DNA of 64,000 bases from Anaeramoeba flamelloides (GCA_027625915.1 JANTQA010000070.1:12095001-12159000); one strand, 5' to 3'. Shown: positions 12,401 through 25,260, counted from the stretch's first letter. The notes: generated by a model from the sequence alone, not told the origin. Translations and numbers: made by a program.

Positions 12401-14025
12401 GCTGTAATAATGGGAATGAGAATAATAATGATAATAATAATAATCATTATAATAATAGTAACCAATATAGAATAAAAGATGAATATTTTCAAATGAATAT
12501 TTTATTAGATTTTTTAATTTTTTTATTAAAATCTGGTATTCATAACAACCCTGAAAAAATATTTTCTTTAATTTTCAAAGTTAATGGAATCCATGTCTCC
12601 TATTTAATTACCAATTTTTTAAATAATTGTTCGTTTGATTTATTCATTCAATGGTTTAAATTAATTTTAGAAAATTCACCAAGACAGTTAAATATTAATG
12701 CGACAAGTGTTCTTAATTTAATAACAAAGATTATTAATTTCTCGAAAAATGTAATAACGCCACATTTGTCAACAAAATTAGTGAATTGGTTAATTTATGA
12801 ATGTAAACAGAATAATGATTTAACAATAAACAGACTGCAACTCATTGTCAAAAGTGCAAATAAAAATGAAACATTATTTCCAATTTTAATTTCACTAAGA
12901 GACGAAATTTCTTCAAAATATCGAGACGAATTGATCAAAAAGTTGTATTTTGAATATCCACAGGATTTTGAAATTTTCATCGAAGGTGGGTTTCGAGATT
13001 GGTGCCATTTTGAGATTTCAAAAGTGTTGGAACAAACAAGTTCCAAATTAGATAAAATCTTGTTTAAAAAGGCAACAATGCTATTGGACAGCAACAATTC
13101 GAAAAGAGCAGAAATGAGACTCCGTAAATTGGCAATCAGACACCCATTGATTGTCACCAGATTCCTCTCGTTTTTTATTACATTGCTAAAAGCAAAATCT
13201 AATATATATCGCAAATCTCACGAATCAAAGATGAATAGAAAGCTGTGGACCCGGATTTTGAATTTGCTATTAACATTAAGACCAATCATTTTTTTAAGTC
13301 AGGATATTTTTGAATTGATAGAGTTATTCATAAATAAAATCCAATCAACCAAATATAGCAACCCAAAATTAACAAAATTGTTTAAATTAATTATCAAATT
13401 TCTAACTTCTGCAGTCCTATCAAGAAAGAAATTAAGAAACATCATCAAAAAAAATTTGAATTATTTTCAAAAATTATATTTTTTATATCAAGAAATTACT
13501 GAAATTAAAGATTTGATCAAAATAGTTAAAGAAGAATTAAACCAATCCCTAATAATGAAATCAGAAATAGACCCCCAAAGGATCAAAAGCATTAAAAGAA
13601 AATTTATTGATTGTGGCAACAATACAAAGAAAATTTTAGAACTATTAAAGAAAATACATGAATATTCACAAAAGGATCCCAAAATCATAAACAGCTTTTT
13701 TAAAAAATTAATATATTTAACAAACAATTATCATGAAAAAATAAGAATCCTTTCAATGAAATTATTAATCAAATATTTGATCTTTTCTCCAGATACATTG
13801 ACAGCAGTAACACTCACTAATTTAATATTAGAGAAATTAAATCATAAATCAAAATCAATCAGAATTGAAATTTTCAATTTCCTTCCACATTTGATACATT
13901 TTACACCACAGGATATGATACAGGTGCTTTTGGGCAAATTGTTTGAATTGAGATCAGAAACACACGACCAGATTGGGCAGATTTTATTTGGAATAAATGA
14001 TTCAGCGATAATTGAAATTGATTAA
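7114..14025 (+). CDS. INTS1: Integrator complex subunit 1 (INTS1), reading frame slipped twice at poly-A runs
   Basis: INTS1 is the large scaffold of Integrator, the nuclear complex that cleaves nascent snRNA and paused Pol II transcripts. Family-like segments are SLRNLIKLLIDC...QNWITHQSVSPLAKQL (about residues 335-390, the DUF3677 region), REPDFLLDLIEKQ...SWLEPII...LCELLL (about 1057-1110) and AEMRLRKLAIRHPLIVTRF (about 1993-2011). The open frame from 7114 stops at 11902. A second frame, open upstream of its first ATG at 12493, runs to 14025. Between them, coding continues in the +1 frame from the A10 run (11883-11892) to the A12 run (12004-12015) and then returns to the first frame. The whole is 2304 codons, close to animal INTS1 (about 2190 aa). 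It has poly-Asn tracts (10006-10074 and 12325-12396). The slips are most simply homopolymer length errors. Confidence 0.85.
11883..11892 (+). other. Poly-A run where the INTS1 frame slips (first)
   Basis: Ten A's. Reading straight through gives FTI and stop. Dropping one A gives LLYKILPILFNLYQKFLKNN and on for about 40 codons, with amphipathic, INTS1-like composition. Either one A is extra in the sequence or the ribosome or polymerase slips here. Confidence 0.65.
12004..12015 (+). other. Poly-A run where the INTS1 frame returns (second)
   Basis: Twelve A's. After this run the original frame is open again (ELNLKNIFTLYKKN, then YEKYFFKIIKTEIINSPKNQ) all the way to the stop at 14023. One A is missing, or two are extra, relative to a continuous frame. 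The net effect of the two slips is zero. Confidence 0.65.
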
Positions 14026-14484
14026 TTATTATTATTATTATTTTAATTTTAATTTTTTTTTTTTGTTTTTTGCTTTTTTTTAATTGTTATGATTTTTTTA
14101 TCTTGTAAATTATCATTTAATCATTAAAAGAAATTTATATTGGCTTTTCATATTTATTGAATCAATTAATTCATAAATTCTAAATTTTTTGCTTTTTCAT
14201 TTTATTTTATTTGTTTTTCCAAAGATATATAGATTAATATATTAATATAAAAATAAAACAAAAATATCCAAAATGATTTCATTTTTTTTTTTTTTTTTTT
14301 GGAAAGTCGTTTTTTTAAGAGACTTACAAGTGGAAATATGATTTATATATTTTAATAGTTTTTTTTTGATAAAAAAATTACTAAAACAGAAATTTTTAAA
14401 AGAGTAAACTAAAAAAAAAAATTTGATAGGAAATTTAATAATAAATTCAAAAAATAATTATAATATCTTGAAATTGAAAAATAA

Positions 14485-14931
14485 CTGTTTTGGAAAACAG
14501 TGAAACAGGAAAAAAAGTGAAACACGGTTTTTCATTGGGAACCTTAATAGAACCTGAAAATGAAAAGTTAAATCAATAAAAAGAAGAAACCAATTAACTT
14601 CAAATAATAACTCCATTATAGCATTTTCAAGCAACCCAACAAATACAATTTAAATCTACTCCAATATCGAAATTATTGTTGTGGTTTTGGAAATCTCAAA
14701 AATAGTCAATTTTTTTGAACTAAATTTTTAATAATTGATCAATCAAAGAAAAATCCCTTCAAAAAATAGTATTAAAAAAACTGTTATTGTGTTTAATTCT
14801 CCATTTTGTCTTTAATCATTTATTTCTTCTTTTTTTTATTGATCTTACTTTTCATTTGCAAGTTCTATTAACATTCCCAATTAAAATACGTGTTTTACTT
14901 TTTTTCCTCTTTCACTTTTTTTACGCAATGG
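14485..14931 (+). mobile_element. PIF/Harbinger-like MITE, family B, copy 1
   Basis: The arms contain GGAAAAAAAGTGAAACACGG and, on the other side, its inverse. TAA lies directly outside both ends (14482-14484 and 14932-14934). Both arms carry the block TTGGGAACCTTAATAGAACC or its reverse. The second copy is at 48721-49164 in the opposite orientation. It is non-coding. Confidence 0.68.
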
Positions 14932-14934
14932 TAA

Positions 14935-16060
14935 AGTTAAAATCTGATTAATATAATGTCAGAATGGTTTTTAAATTTATTTTCATAAATGAATACTTAT
15001 TTTTTAAAAGTTTAATCCCTTTTTTAACATTTTAAAACTTTCAAAATCCAAAACATATTTTCAAATTATTTACTTATATAAATGTGAGAAATCCTATTGC
15101 CTATAAAGCAAGTGTATAAAAATACCCCTTTAAAATAATCCCACTTAGTTATTAAAATAACTCGGTATAATAAAAAATCTATGTAATTTCAATAAAAAAT
15201 ATACTATAATTATTTTGATCTTGGAAAAAAATAGAATTTATTTATTAGAAGAACAGTCGAAATCATTTGTTTCTATTTATTAAATAAAAAAATATATCAT
15301 AAAACAGAACCATTAAAATAAGAAAACATCTACAAAATACTTTTTTAAAAACCTTTTATCTTCAACTTATAAATTAATCAAAAACTTTTTTAATTGAAAT
15401 ATTTTTTATCAATGATAAATGAACCTATCTTAATTATTTCAATTAGTTTGTATTAATCCAAAGATTGAAATGTATGAATAAATTTTCTAATTATTTCTAA
15501 ATTATTTAGCAATTTTTTTCTAAACAGATAAAACTAATTGAAATTAATAATTATTCTAAAAAAATAATAATAATAAAAAATATCAAATATCTTATTAATA
15601 TAATATTAGTTCCTTTTTTATACTCTTAATATTTGAAAAAGGAATATTATATATTTTTTTAAATTTCAAGAAAGTTAATAATAAATATATGAATTTAAAT
15701 GAATTATTGATTTTTTATGATCTTCAATCATTCAGTATTTTGTTTTTTTTTATTGTATTTTTAAAATGAAAACAAATTTGACAATGTTATTTGTTGATAC
15801 AAATTATCAAAAATTATCAAATATGAGATTTAGATATAAAAATTAAAAATTGTTTATAAATTTTTCTTGTTGAATCTAAATTGGTCCAAAAAATCAAACC
15901 AAAAGTATTTGATTATTTTATGAAAAAATTAATCATAAAAAAAAAATGAATTTTGTTAAAATTATAACTCATTTCTCTAAAGTTGATGAGTGTTGTTTAT
16001 TAAAGTTTAATTATATCAGTGTATAAATAAGTACTCTATTTTTGTTAGGAAACAATTAAT
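14935..16060 (+). repeat. Interspersed repeat I, copy 2
   Basis: Same block order as 4590-5720 (for example TATACTCTTAATATTTGAAA at about 15619, and CTAAAGTTGATGAGTG near 15975). It starts directly after the family B MITE. Confidence 0.6.
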
Positions 16061-16309
16061 AAATAAGAACCACATAAGTGGAAACATAATAATCGATTTT
16101 TCAAGTTTTTTTTTTTTTTTGATAAGAATTGGGTTTTTGAAGAAACTAAAATTGCCATATCTTGTGTAGAATTGTGATATAAAACTACAATTAAGAATGT
16201 GTATTTTGAGTAAAATCCCATTCAATTTTCTACAGGAATAACTTATCCTGGAACTTTTTTAAATATCATTTTTATTATTTTTTTTGGAAATTTGTATTAA
16301 CTTTGGAAT

Positions 16310-16875
16310 AAAGTTATTCTTTATTAAATCTAAACATAAATTCAAATTTTTAACCCTGTTTAAAAGGTCCAAAAAATCACAATAATATAATTTCCTTCAA
16401 ATTGGAAATAATTTTTATTTTTGAAAATATGGAAATCATTTTTTCATCTTTTAGTTTAGGTTTTTTTTTTTATTTTTATTTTTGAGATATGTAACTTTTT
16501 CATTGGATCAAAATTATTTTCAAGGATTGAAATTAGATTATCATTGAGTAGTCCAAAATAGAAGAACTCAAATAAAATTAGTTCATGATATCTAAACTTT
16601 TGATCGATCACTACTCCTAATAGAATTTTTACAAATTTACTATTATACATTTTTTTATTTTGCTCTCTTCAAAATTTTTCAACACACCCTTAATTGATTT
16701 GTATTGATAAGTATTTTTTTTTTTTTGTTGTGAATATTGTAATTTATATAAAATTGTTAACATTTAAATAAGTTAATGGTTCTTATTTAATATTTCTTCT
16801 GGAATTTATTAAATAAGAGATTTTTTTTTCAAAAATTGAATTTTGATGTGTTAAAAATTTTGAATTGGTGTTTAG
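16310..16875 (-). repeat. Interspersed repeat E, copy 2
   Basis: Reverse-oriented copy of the 3059-3600 repeat. It ends on the plus strand with GTGTTAAAAATTTTGAATTG at about 16850-16870. Its internal blocks, such as TTTTGCTCTCTTCAAAATTT and GAAGAACTCAAATAAAATTA, match the 48045-48583 copy. Confidence 0.6.
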
Positions 16876-17743
16876 ATGAGATTTTACTCAAAAAAACAGT
16901 TCTTAATTGAAGTTTACTATCACACTTCTATACAGATATGATAAAAGTAGTTTCTTCAAAAGCCAAATTCTGATCAAAAAAATTCAAAAAATAGAGATGT
17001 TATTTTTATACGCGAGCACTAGTCCCTTCAAGTCACAGTACAAGTTGAAAAGTAAAAAATATCTATTTTTTTTTTGTCATTTTTTTTCAATCTCCTTTTT
17101 CAAAAAACCCCAAGAGAAAAAGGTTGCCTGAAATGTAAAAATGATTAATATTCAAACCTAATCAAATACTTGATTCAAAACTATAACTTAAAGAAATTCC
17201 AAAAAAGTTAATTTAAAAAAATGAGAAAAAAAATGGCCATTTTTTCCTTTTATACAGGGACTAGAGCTTTAAACAAAAAAAAAAAAATTCTTTATTTCAC
17301 GAAATTTATAATCACAAAGAAATATTCAAAATAAAATCATTTAATATTTTTTATCTATTTGTATAGATTCAAGATCTTACCTTAAAAGACAATTGGAATC
17401 TGAACCAAGTTTGTACATATATTAATTCCTATCTTCAAAAATCCAAGACTTAACAAAAAAAACACCTTTAAATTTTAGTAATGGGTAAAAGTTAATAACA
17501 CAGGATATTTACACCCCATTAGTTTCAAAAAAAAAATCCAAAAATAAAATAAAAAATTTATTTCTTTTCGAAAAAACATAAAATATATATTCAAGTTTAA
17601 AATAATTTTTGATACAAAATAAGGTTTATATTTATATCACACAATGGTGACATCCAGATTTGAAAATGTATGTACAAAACAATATTTGAATTATAATATT
17701 AACAACAAAAAATTGAAAAAAAAGAATATAATGGAAAAAAACA

Positions 17744-18681
17744 CTAGTATACAAATTGGAAAGGTTGGGAAAGAATTGAAACAACGTCGTGCTGTATATG
17801 AACTTGTTCAAGGATTTGAAGAGTTGTTTCAAGACAAAAATCAAAATCAGAGCCCCTATTTGTCACATGCTTATAAAACGAAAAGGGGGGGATTTTGATG
17901 GCGTTCTCTCTATGGAAAAGAAAGGAGCAAGGCAGGTCGTCGACAATTAACACAGAATTCAAATCCCGGTTCAACAAGGAAAGATCCTTGATGTAAGACC
18001 CACAAAAGAGAGAGCAAGAGTCGCGATACAGGCGGTAGCTGATCGTCTCTTTTTGTGGATCCAAATGGTCCAGGATTTTGTCTGCATAGCATTTCCGCGA
18101 TGCTGTGAAAATGACAACTTCAAACATTTTGCTCACCCTCTCCAAAAAGTAATCTAAAAAGGGCCTTTTCTTGACGTAGACTTGATACGTTTCACCCACG
18201 TCTTCGATTGTGCAGCTAAAATCATAATTCTCTGGTTCTTGGAACGAGCTTGAAATCAAAGTCTCGTCCAGATCTAGGCATAATGTTATTTTCCCTCGGT
18301 CTTCTTTCTTTTGCTCACCAAGCAGCTTTGATCATAGCAAATTAGATCAATTTTTTATTTTTGAACAAGTGGCGAAGATGGATTGAAAAGAAAAAGAAAA
18401 AGATTAAGGAAAAAGAATTGAAACACAGTTAGAGATAAGACTGGAAGGTAGACAATTACCAAATCCGATCTTGCAAAGGTTGTTTTTTTTGGGAAAAGAT
18501 TTAATTGTTGGAGCAAATACGGGTTGAAAAGAATATGTTTTTTAACTTTCCTATTCTGGTAGTGTCCGTTATTGGGTTGTTGTTGACACCTGTTCATGTA
18601 GTTGTCAAAATAATAAAAAAAAAATCTGGATGATCTTTTGAAAAATGAATCAAAAAGTGAGGATTGAGATTTTTCTTGCAC
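17744..18681 (-). CDS. SCP/Fcp1-type CTD small phosphatase (HAD superfamily), 2 exons
   Basis: Likely dephosphorylates serine residues, probably of the Pol II C-terminal domain, as SCP (CTDSP) enzymes do. Exon 1 is 18681-18460 (74 aa, basic, Gln/Asn-rich). Exon 2 is 18325-17744, with a 134-nt intron (18326-18459, GTAATT...AAAG) in phase 0. The product is 267 aa, like animal SCPs. Exon 2 opens LLGEQKKEDRGKITLCLDLDETL: motif I DLDET with nucleophile Asp92 and general acid Asp94. It continues QVYVKKRPFLDYFLERV, VIFTASRKCYAD (motif II), YIKDLSLLNRDL (motif III Lys) and LIVDDLPCSFLFHRENA (motif IV). Motif IV is DD rather than the usual SCP DN, which recalls Fcp1. The gene ends with TAG and faces INTS1 tail to tail. 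The exact target cannot be read from the sequence. Confidence 0.85.
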
Positions 18682-20794
18682 ACTTTAATGAAAATTTTTT
18701 TGTTACTTCTCAGATTTCAACGTTAAATAGCGAGTAACACTTTGGACTCTTGTAAATTGTCACCCACTTTCCAAAATATATAACATTGTCCAAAATATTG
18801 TAATTTTTTAAGTCAAAGGAATTAATTTCAAGATAATACCAAAACTATGAATAAAAAATATCTCGTGCTATACTCGTTGATCTTGAATCTAATTTGATTG
18901 TTCAATTTTTCACAAAGTTTTTGATCAGAAAAAAAAAAAATAATGAGTTTTCTGACCAGTTTCTCGATTATTAATACTAGCTCAAAAAATATTCATCAGT
19001 TGGTCATCTTTAGCAGAGTTTTTTTAAAAATTCAGTGTATTTATGGGGTACTCTTTTTAGCAAAAAGTCTTGAGTTTTTTTCACATATTTTTCATCAAAC
19101 TATTATTGAGTTGAAGACTCAATTTCACAGTGGTTCGAGCAGGATGATTTAATTGACGTTATTCCTTTTCATCTTGTTGATTTTCTGTATTGCAAAAAAT
19201 TACTTAAAAACAAATACTGTAGATACAAAAAAATTATTTCCAATTGGAAAAGGATTGAAATAGTAAGGGGATTTTCAATTGATTTTGAACTAGTCAAAGA
19301 GTTATTTTTATTAAAGTTAAAAATTTATTTTTTTACAAAAAAATTTCTCTTAAACAATTGCCTAATTCAAAAGTATTTTAAGAAGAAGAGTTTGTTAATT
19401 TTTTTTTAATATTTCTTTAATTTCATTTCTAGAAAGTTTTATTTCTCCAAATTTTTTTTTTATCATATCTTGTGTTCCAGATCGAAAAAATAATACCAAT
19501 TTATGAATAAGAATTGAATATTAATTGTTTCAAGGATTGAAATGATGATAATCATTATTACTTTTTCGAAAAAATCTTTAAAAGACTTGATGAAAATTCA
19601 ATTTTCTCGGATTGATTTAGATTTTGATCAGAATCAATCCCACAAAATTAATTCCTCTTGTTGGAAAAATAAATTGAATAATAATTTTAGGTAATAAAAT
19701 CACATTCAACCCCACTCCCGGAAAAAATTATAACGGGTAGATCATTAGGAAGTGGTTGGTAGAAAGGGTCAACTTTGATTATTTTGCATTTTCTTTTAAT
19801 TCAAAAAGTGTAAAACTCAATTTTTTTGTTTAATTCCATCTCTCAAAATCTGAAAATATTGATTACAAAAAATTTAGGCCGTGGACCAACCGAACTCAAA
19901 ACCAAATTAAAAATGTTTGGTCTAAAGTAAAATCCTAAAAAATTCGTGTTCATAACTAACATAAAATTGTTAAAGGATAGATATATAACCAAATAGTTTA
20001 AAGTTCATATAAGTTCATTTATGAGCAATGTCCTGAAGAGTTTTAGTTCACATTCCCAAATATTGTTCTGTTTGATAAGTTGAAGAAAATCCAAAGATCT
20101 TTACTACATCGTTTAGAAATGATATTTTTCAACAATAAATGAAACTTCCTTCCTGAATTAACTTTAAGAAAAAATTTAACTCTTCTATTTTAGATTGTAT
20201 CAGTAATAAATAATTTTCATATATTATTTGGATAAGAACGGTATTTTTTTTTGTTCCCAGTCTGTTAACTTATTCAAAGTGTTCTTCCATTCAACCAAAG
20301 CCTAGTCACTCAGTGTTTTTTAATTCACGATTTAGTTTTTGTTTTCTCAGTAAATTGGAAAGTAACTAATTTTAATTGATAGTTCATCAACAATCAAATA
20401 AACTACTTTTTTGTTATCATTTTATTTAAATTTTTAGCAATAACAAGACTTGTTTAATTTTTTTAAAAAAGATCAGTTTTGGATCCCTTTTTAAAATCTC
20501 AATTTCCAGACGTCTCATTTTGTCTGAGTTCTGTATTGATTTTAAATAAAAATCATCACTTGATAAACTTTTGTTTTCAATTCCTAAAAGCAAAATTTTT
20601 AAAAGAAATTTAAAATTAAGGGCCGAATAAATCGGAATATTGGAAATTGGAAAAAAAATTAACTTTATTGTACTGAATTTTTCTTTTGTAAAAAGAGTAA
20701 AAAATGTAGCAGGTTGGAATTTATAAACTCTATTTGAAAAGGCGTAATGAAAATCAAAAGTGAAACTTTTTTCTCATTGATTATCCTAATATAA

Positions 20795-21252
20795 CTGTTA
20801 AGAGAAAAATGTTGGACACAGAAAAATGGTTGGACACCTTTTTTAATTTTGAACAATACTGAAAATGATTTTTAATTTCAATCGTTTGTGAAATAACTAA
20901 AGAAAATAACAATAATCTACTTATTAGAATAACGATTAATGTAGTTCTACTTTTTCAAAACCTTATCTCTTATAATCTAAATCAAGTTTAAAAATTACCA
21001 TTTTCAGAATTAATAGTAAACTTTACTAAAACTTGGATTTTTGTTAAAATATCATGATCTACTTTGGTTATCAACCATTCAAATGAGTATTCTAGACAAA
21101 CCACAGATTAATGAACTTTTAACTCCTTTAAACCTGGATTTATCTAAAATTCATCTAGTTATCAATAGGATTTGATTTACAATTTTACTAATGTTCCCAA
21201 TTAAAAATGGTGTCCAATCATTTTTCTGTGTCCAACATTTTTCTCTCAACAG
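20795..21252 (-). mobile_element. PIF/Harbinger-like MITE, family A, copy 2 (458 bp)
   Basis: Inverse-oriented copy of 5882-6339. The ends are CTGTTAAGAGAAAAATGTT and ...TTTTTCTCTCAACAG, with TAA directly outside both (20792-20794 and 21253-21255). The interior matches the reverse complement of copy 1 (for example CTACTTATTAGAATAACGAT). Confidence 0.75.
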
Positions 21253-21852
21253 TAAGTATCAAATAAAGTATTTTTTTAGAAATCATAATTTCTATATGGC
21301 ACGTGCATACAAAATTATGTATTAAAGGCGTACCGGATATGAATTCTGAATAAACATCACGAATGCTAACTTTTAATCTTGTTTAAGGTTCTTACAATCT
21401 TTTTCCAAAGATTAAAATAATCCTTTTGTGCAAATAGGATGGTTTTTTGGTTTTTATTTTTTGTTTATTGTTTCTACCAAAGTAAGACATAGTATTAACG
21501 AAAGTTGGTATTGATCGAAGGTGAAATTTTTAAATTTTTGGAGTTATTATTACTAAAAGGGCAAATAAATTACTTTAAGAAAGTGACTACACCTTATGAC
21601 ATGATAAAAATTTGAGAGAGATATGAGAAAAGAGTATTTTATTTTAGTGGTGTGTGATTGTAGATTCTCTAAAAATTTTTTTTAAAAATTATTTGATATT
21701 TTTTTTTTTGTATGTTTTAACAATAAAAAAAAAGATAATGGAATTGATAAAATTGGTTAGATTTTATTTTTTTTATTTAATAGATTTTTTTTTGGAAGAA
21801 AATATTTTTAGATTCATTCGAATAAAATTTATAGCTATTTTGTGGTTTAAGG

Positions 21853-23056
21853 GGGTAAGTACATTTTTCATTTTTTGAGTGCCACCATTTGTGTGTAACT
21901 GAATTATTCAAATCATTTTAATAGCCAAATACAGTGATATTTTCATAAATACTAGAGTGGAATATATCCTAGTATAAGATATTTTCAAACCAATAAAAAA
22001 AAGCAAATCCAAAAAATGAGAAAATTGTTCAAAAAAAAGAAATAAAAATCATTTATTACTTGATCTTGTTTATAACATTTTACATAATTACTTATTCTTA
22101 ATTTGGTTTTATTTTTGATTCTTTATGAAAATAATTTTATTTGTAAAATTTTTGAAAAACAAATTAATGTTTATTTCTAAAGAATTTCCAAAATGAATTT
22201 ATAAAAACTTATTTTCATTTCGTCATCTAATTCTAGTTTTAGTTCAGAAAATCAGAGATTTTTTTAATTCTTCTTGAGAATAAGGGTTTTTTAGACAAAT
22301 TCGTTTGATTTTATAATTATTTATTTTCGATTAAAATGTGAACTCAAATAAATTCTGAATCTGATTGAAATGTTTTCTTGAATTTTTCAATTATTTTGAT
22401 TTGAATCTTTTTTTAGCTGTTTTTTGATTCCAAGAATTCAGCTCCTTTATTTTAATTTTTGAAATAATATTCTTTGTTTTGGCTTTGTTTGATAAAAATA
22501 TTTTAAAAAAGAATTTTGAAAGCAAATTCGTACAAAAAAAAGGTTTTTTAAAATAATAATAAATAGGAATGGGGTGAAAAATTCAAGGAAAAAAATAGTT
22601 TGTATTCATACAAACTAAGAAGATAAAGAAAACCAATCTTCGAAAATAGGCTCTATTCAATTTTTTTTTTTTCATTCTTGATTTCAACAAATGTATTTGG
22701 AATGGTGATCTTTCGTGTTTGGTCTTCTAAAAGAAAATATTTGTTTCAAATGAACACCTTTTTGATATATATTTTTTTGGTTTACTGTTTGATTAATTTC
22801 ATCTTTCGTATAAACACATCTCTAGATCCAAAACCTAATTTAATAAAAAGCAAAAATTGAATCAAAAAAAATGTTCAAAAAATTGAAAAATGAAAGATTC
22901 AACTCTGAATTTCTTTGTTTTCGTTTTCTTTTCACAAACAAATCAACGAATGGTATTTTGGTTCCAAATTTTCAATATCTATTGGCACTCAAAAAATAAT
23001 TTTCAGTAATGTTCATACAATTAAAATTTTTCAAAATGGTAAAATGTACTTACTTC
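21853..23056 (+). repeat. Interspersed repeat K, copy 1, with short inverted ends
   Basis: Repeat of about 1.2 kb. The left end has GGTAAGTACATTTTTCATTT...GAGTGCC. The right end has GGCACTCAAAAAATAATTTT, then TTCAGTAATGTTCATACAAT, then AAATGTACTTACTTCC. Its middle (ATTCTGAATCTGATTGAAAT, TTCTTTGTTTTGGC, GTTTCAAATGAACACC) recurs at about 32625-33412 (+) and partly at 51480-51900 (-). The right end carries the shared subterminal block found in the MITEs. Probably a non-autonomous DNA element; it has no coding frame. Confidence 0.55.
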
Positions 23057-23652
23057 CTTAAAATTTGTTTAAATTTAATCATATTCAGTTCTCCAGTTAC
23101 ACCAAATCCAATGTGTTTTAAGTCCTAACGAGTAATATTTTGGGGTAATTATTATTTTTTGGAATCCTTCTAGCTATTTAAGACCCATTCATATTTTCTT
23201 TTGTTATTCCCCAAATTATAATGTAGTTGTTTTTATCAAACAAAATCTTTTTATTCCAAATGTAACTGATAAAAAAATATTAGTAATTACTTTTTGTTGT
23301 CATGAAAAAACAAAATCAAAAAAGATGAAAAAATAAAAAAAGAAAAAATTAAATTCTCAAATAGAATGTTGAGATAAGGATAAAAGAAAAGTCACTCAAC
23401 ATCCGAAACACTATTTTAAGCAATTCAACTCAACACTCTATTGTGGGAATTTCTTTGAGACTTTTGAAAAAAACTTTTAAACAATCTAATCAAAAAAGTA
23501 CTTTAAATAATAATAATCAATGAGGTATAACCTAAAGTAAAAAATGTTATCTCTGATCCTCTTCCACAATTGCATAAAAGTGAAAAATTTTTCTTTAATG
23601 GGCTACTACCTTAATAGAAAATTATTTTTAAAAATATCTTCTGAAGCAACTA

Positions 23653-24212
23653 TTAAGGTTTACAATCCCTGAAACTGGAAAAAAGATTATCTTGTATTGG
23701 GCGTGTCAACTTGTTATTTTGGTTCTTAGCTGATCGATCCACTACTAAGTTTAGATCGTATAGGCGGTTGAAAAAGGCTATTTTTGTGATTTTATTTTTT
23801 TTTTTTCCGAAATCCGAATTGATGAGTCTAAGATTAATTGATTGGAAGGTATTGAATTGAAAGTGTTAATTTTTGGGTTGTCAATTGAAATTATCATTTT
23901 CCTTTTACAGAGTTAGGAGTAAATAAAAAAAATTTTTTTTACAAGTATCAAATAATACAAAGCATAAATAAAAATTTCAACATAGAAAACAAAAAACTCA
24001 ATTACTAATTAAATATCTTCCAATCAATTAATCTTAGACTCATCAATTCGGATTTCGGAAAAAAAAAAAATAAAATCACAAAAATAGCCTTTTTCAACCA
24101 CCTATACGATCCAAACTTAGTAGTGGATCGATCAGCTAAGAACCAAAATAACAAGTTGACACACCCAATACAAGATAATCTTTTTTCCAGTTTCAGGGAT
24201 TGTAAACCTTAA
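23653..24212. mobile_element. Foldback element with about 205-bp near-perfect inverted arms
   Basis: The arms at about 23653-23857 and 24016-24212 are reverse complements with only a few differences. Shared blocks are TTAAGGTTTACAATCCCTGA, CAACTTGTTATTTTGGTTCT, AGCTGATCGATCCACTA and TTCGGATTTCGG/CCGAAATCCGAA. The loop is about 160 bp. No clean target duplication was found (ACTAT against ACTCT is the nearest). It is non-coding. Confidence 0.7.
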
Positions 24213-24234
24213 CTCTTATTGATTTTTTTTTTCC

Positions 24235-24790
24235 AAATATAATAATTCTATACACCAGGTACAATTTGAGTCCAATATGCAACCTCATTTATCAACTTTC
24301 AAGAAATGAGTTATCATTTTTAAAAAGATTCCTTTTTCCCAATTTAATTTTCATTAAAACAGATGGTGATCCATTTTTTATTTAAAGTACAAGATGCACA
24401 AAAGAAAAAGAAAAATTCTAAAAAACATTTTGATGTTGAAGGAATCTCACTTTTAGTAATTTCAAATAGTTTATATGAACAAATTACATTGAACCTTTAA
24501 CCTTAGTTTAAAAATACAATAAAAATAAATAAAATATTGAATCCTAGAAGATCTAATAAAATAGATCCTCTATTTTATTCACAAATAGTTAATAAATTTC
24601 TTGAAATTTAAAAGACTAGGCAATAATATTTTTTCAAATATCCAAAGTATTAAAAACGAACTATTAGTATTAAAATATTTTATTTGAGAATCTCTATTAT
24701 TGTTTTTTTAATAGAATTATTAATTTGAACATTTTTTATAAGTTGTTCAAAATTCTTCGAGTACTATTGTCGAAATAAAGCATTACGAAA
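24235..24790 (-). repeat. Interspersed repeat I, copy 3 (partial, reversed)
   Basis: Reverse-complement blocks of 4590-5720, for example ATCAACTTTCAAGAAATGAG, TTTCTTGAAATTTAAAAGA and CAAATATCCAAAGTATTAAA. It abuts the foldback element, which may have inserted at its edge. Confidence 0.5.
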
Positions 24791-25252
24791 AGATTAATCT
24801 GTTTCAAAATAGAGAGTGTGCTTTTTTTGTTAGAGAAGACCTAAATTTCAACCGATCGAAGAAACTGACAATAAAGTAGAAGTAAATATATTACTGGTTT
24901 CTTAAAGTTCAATTATTTAACAGTAAATTCTAAAAATGAAGGATCAAATTGAAAAATTTATCTCAAAAAATGGAGAAAATTTTTAATAGACTTTGTTCTC
25001 AACAAATCAGTAAGAAATTTCATTTAAAAACTGAGAAAATTACTAACAATTTTTTGAAAATAATGTAAAATAGGAAAATTTTCAAAATCATTAACTTTCA
25101 AACAACAAATACAGAAAATCCAAACTCAAATTCAAACACACCACTTCGATACCAAACAAAATATAGAATTTAAATGGAAGACTGAAAAAAGACGACTTAC
25201 TTCTTCATTTAAAAAGTCCCATTTGTCATTTTTTATTCATTCTTTCTTCAAG

Positions 25253-25260
25253 CTATAAAA
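25253..25260 (+). promoter_or_regulatory. TATA-like box before the RCC1-BTB gene
   Basis: CTATAAAA lies 73 bp upstream of the ATG, in a stretch less AT-biased than the spacer (GAACTCGTTCCTCATTACTC follows). A TATA-driven start is an inference only. Confidence 0.3.

Larger units (their letters stand above)
14026..17743. other. Intergenic spacer between the convergent INTS1 and CTD phosphatase genes
   Basis: No gene is seen. The spacer contains a Harbinger-like MITE (14485-14931), a copy of repeat I (about 14935-16060) and a copy of repeat E on the minus strand (about 16310-16875). Short open frames at 16016-17131 overlap these repeats. The two genes face each other, so both 3' ends lie here. 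Confidence 0.6.

Noticed and set aside
12274-12492. Minus-strand frame of almost pure isoleucine
   Set aside because: It is the reverse of the (AAT)n poly-Asn tract in INTS1.
12493-14025. Separate 510-codon gene starting at 12493
   Set aside because: The frame is open well upstream of that ATG and both halves carry segments of one INTS1 protein.
16990-17270. Short inverted words CTAGTCCCT / AGGGACTAG
   Set aside because: Only 9 bp of pairing, with no second copy or target duplication seen.
17644-17898. 84-codon plus-strand frame
   Set aside because: Antisense to the 3' end of the phosphatase exon, whose motifs are clear.
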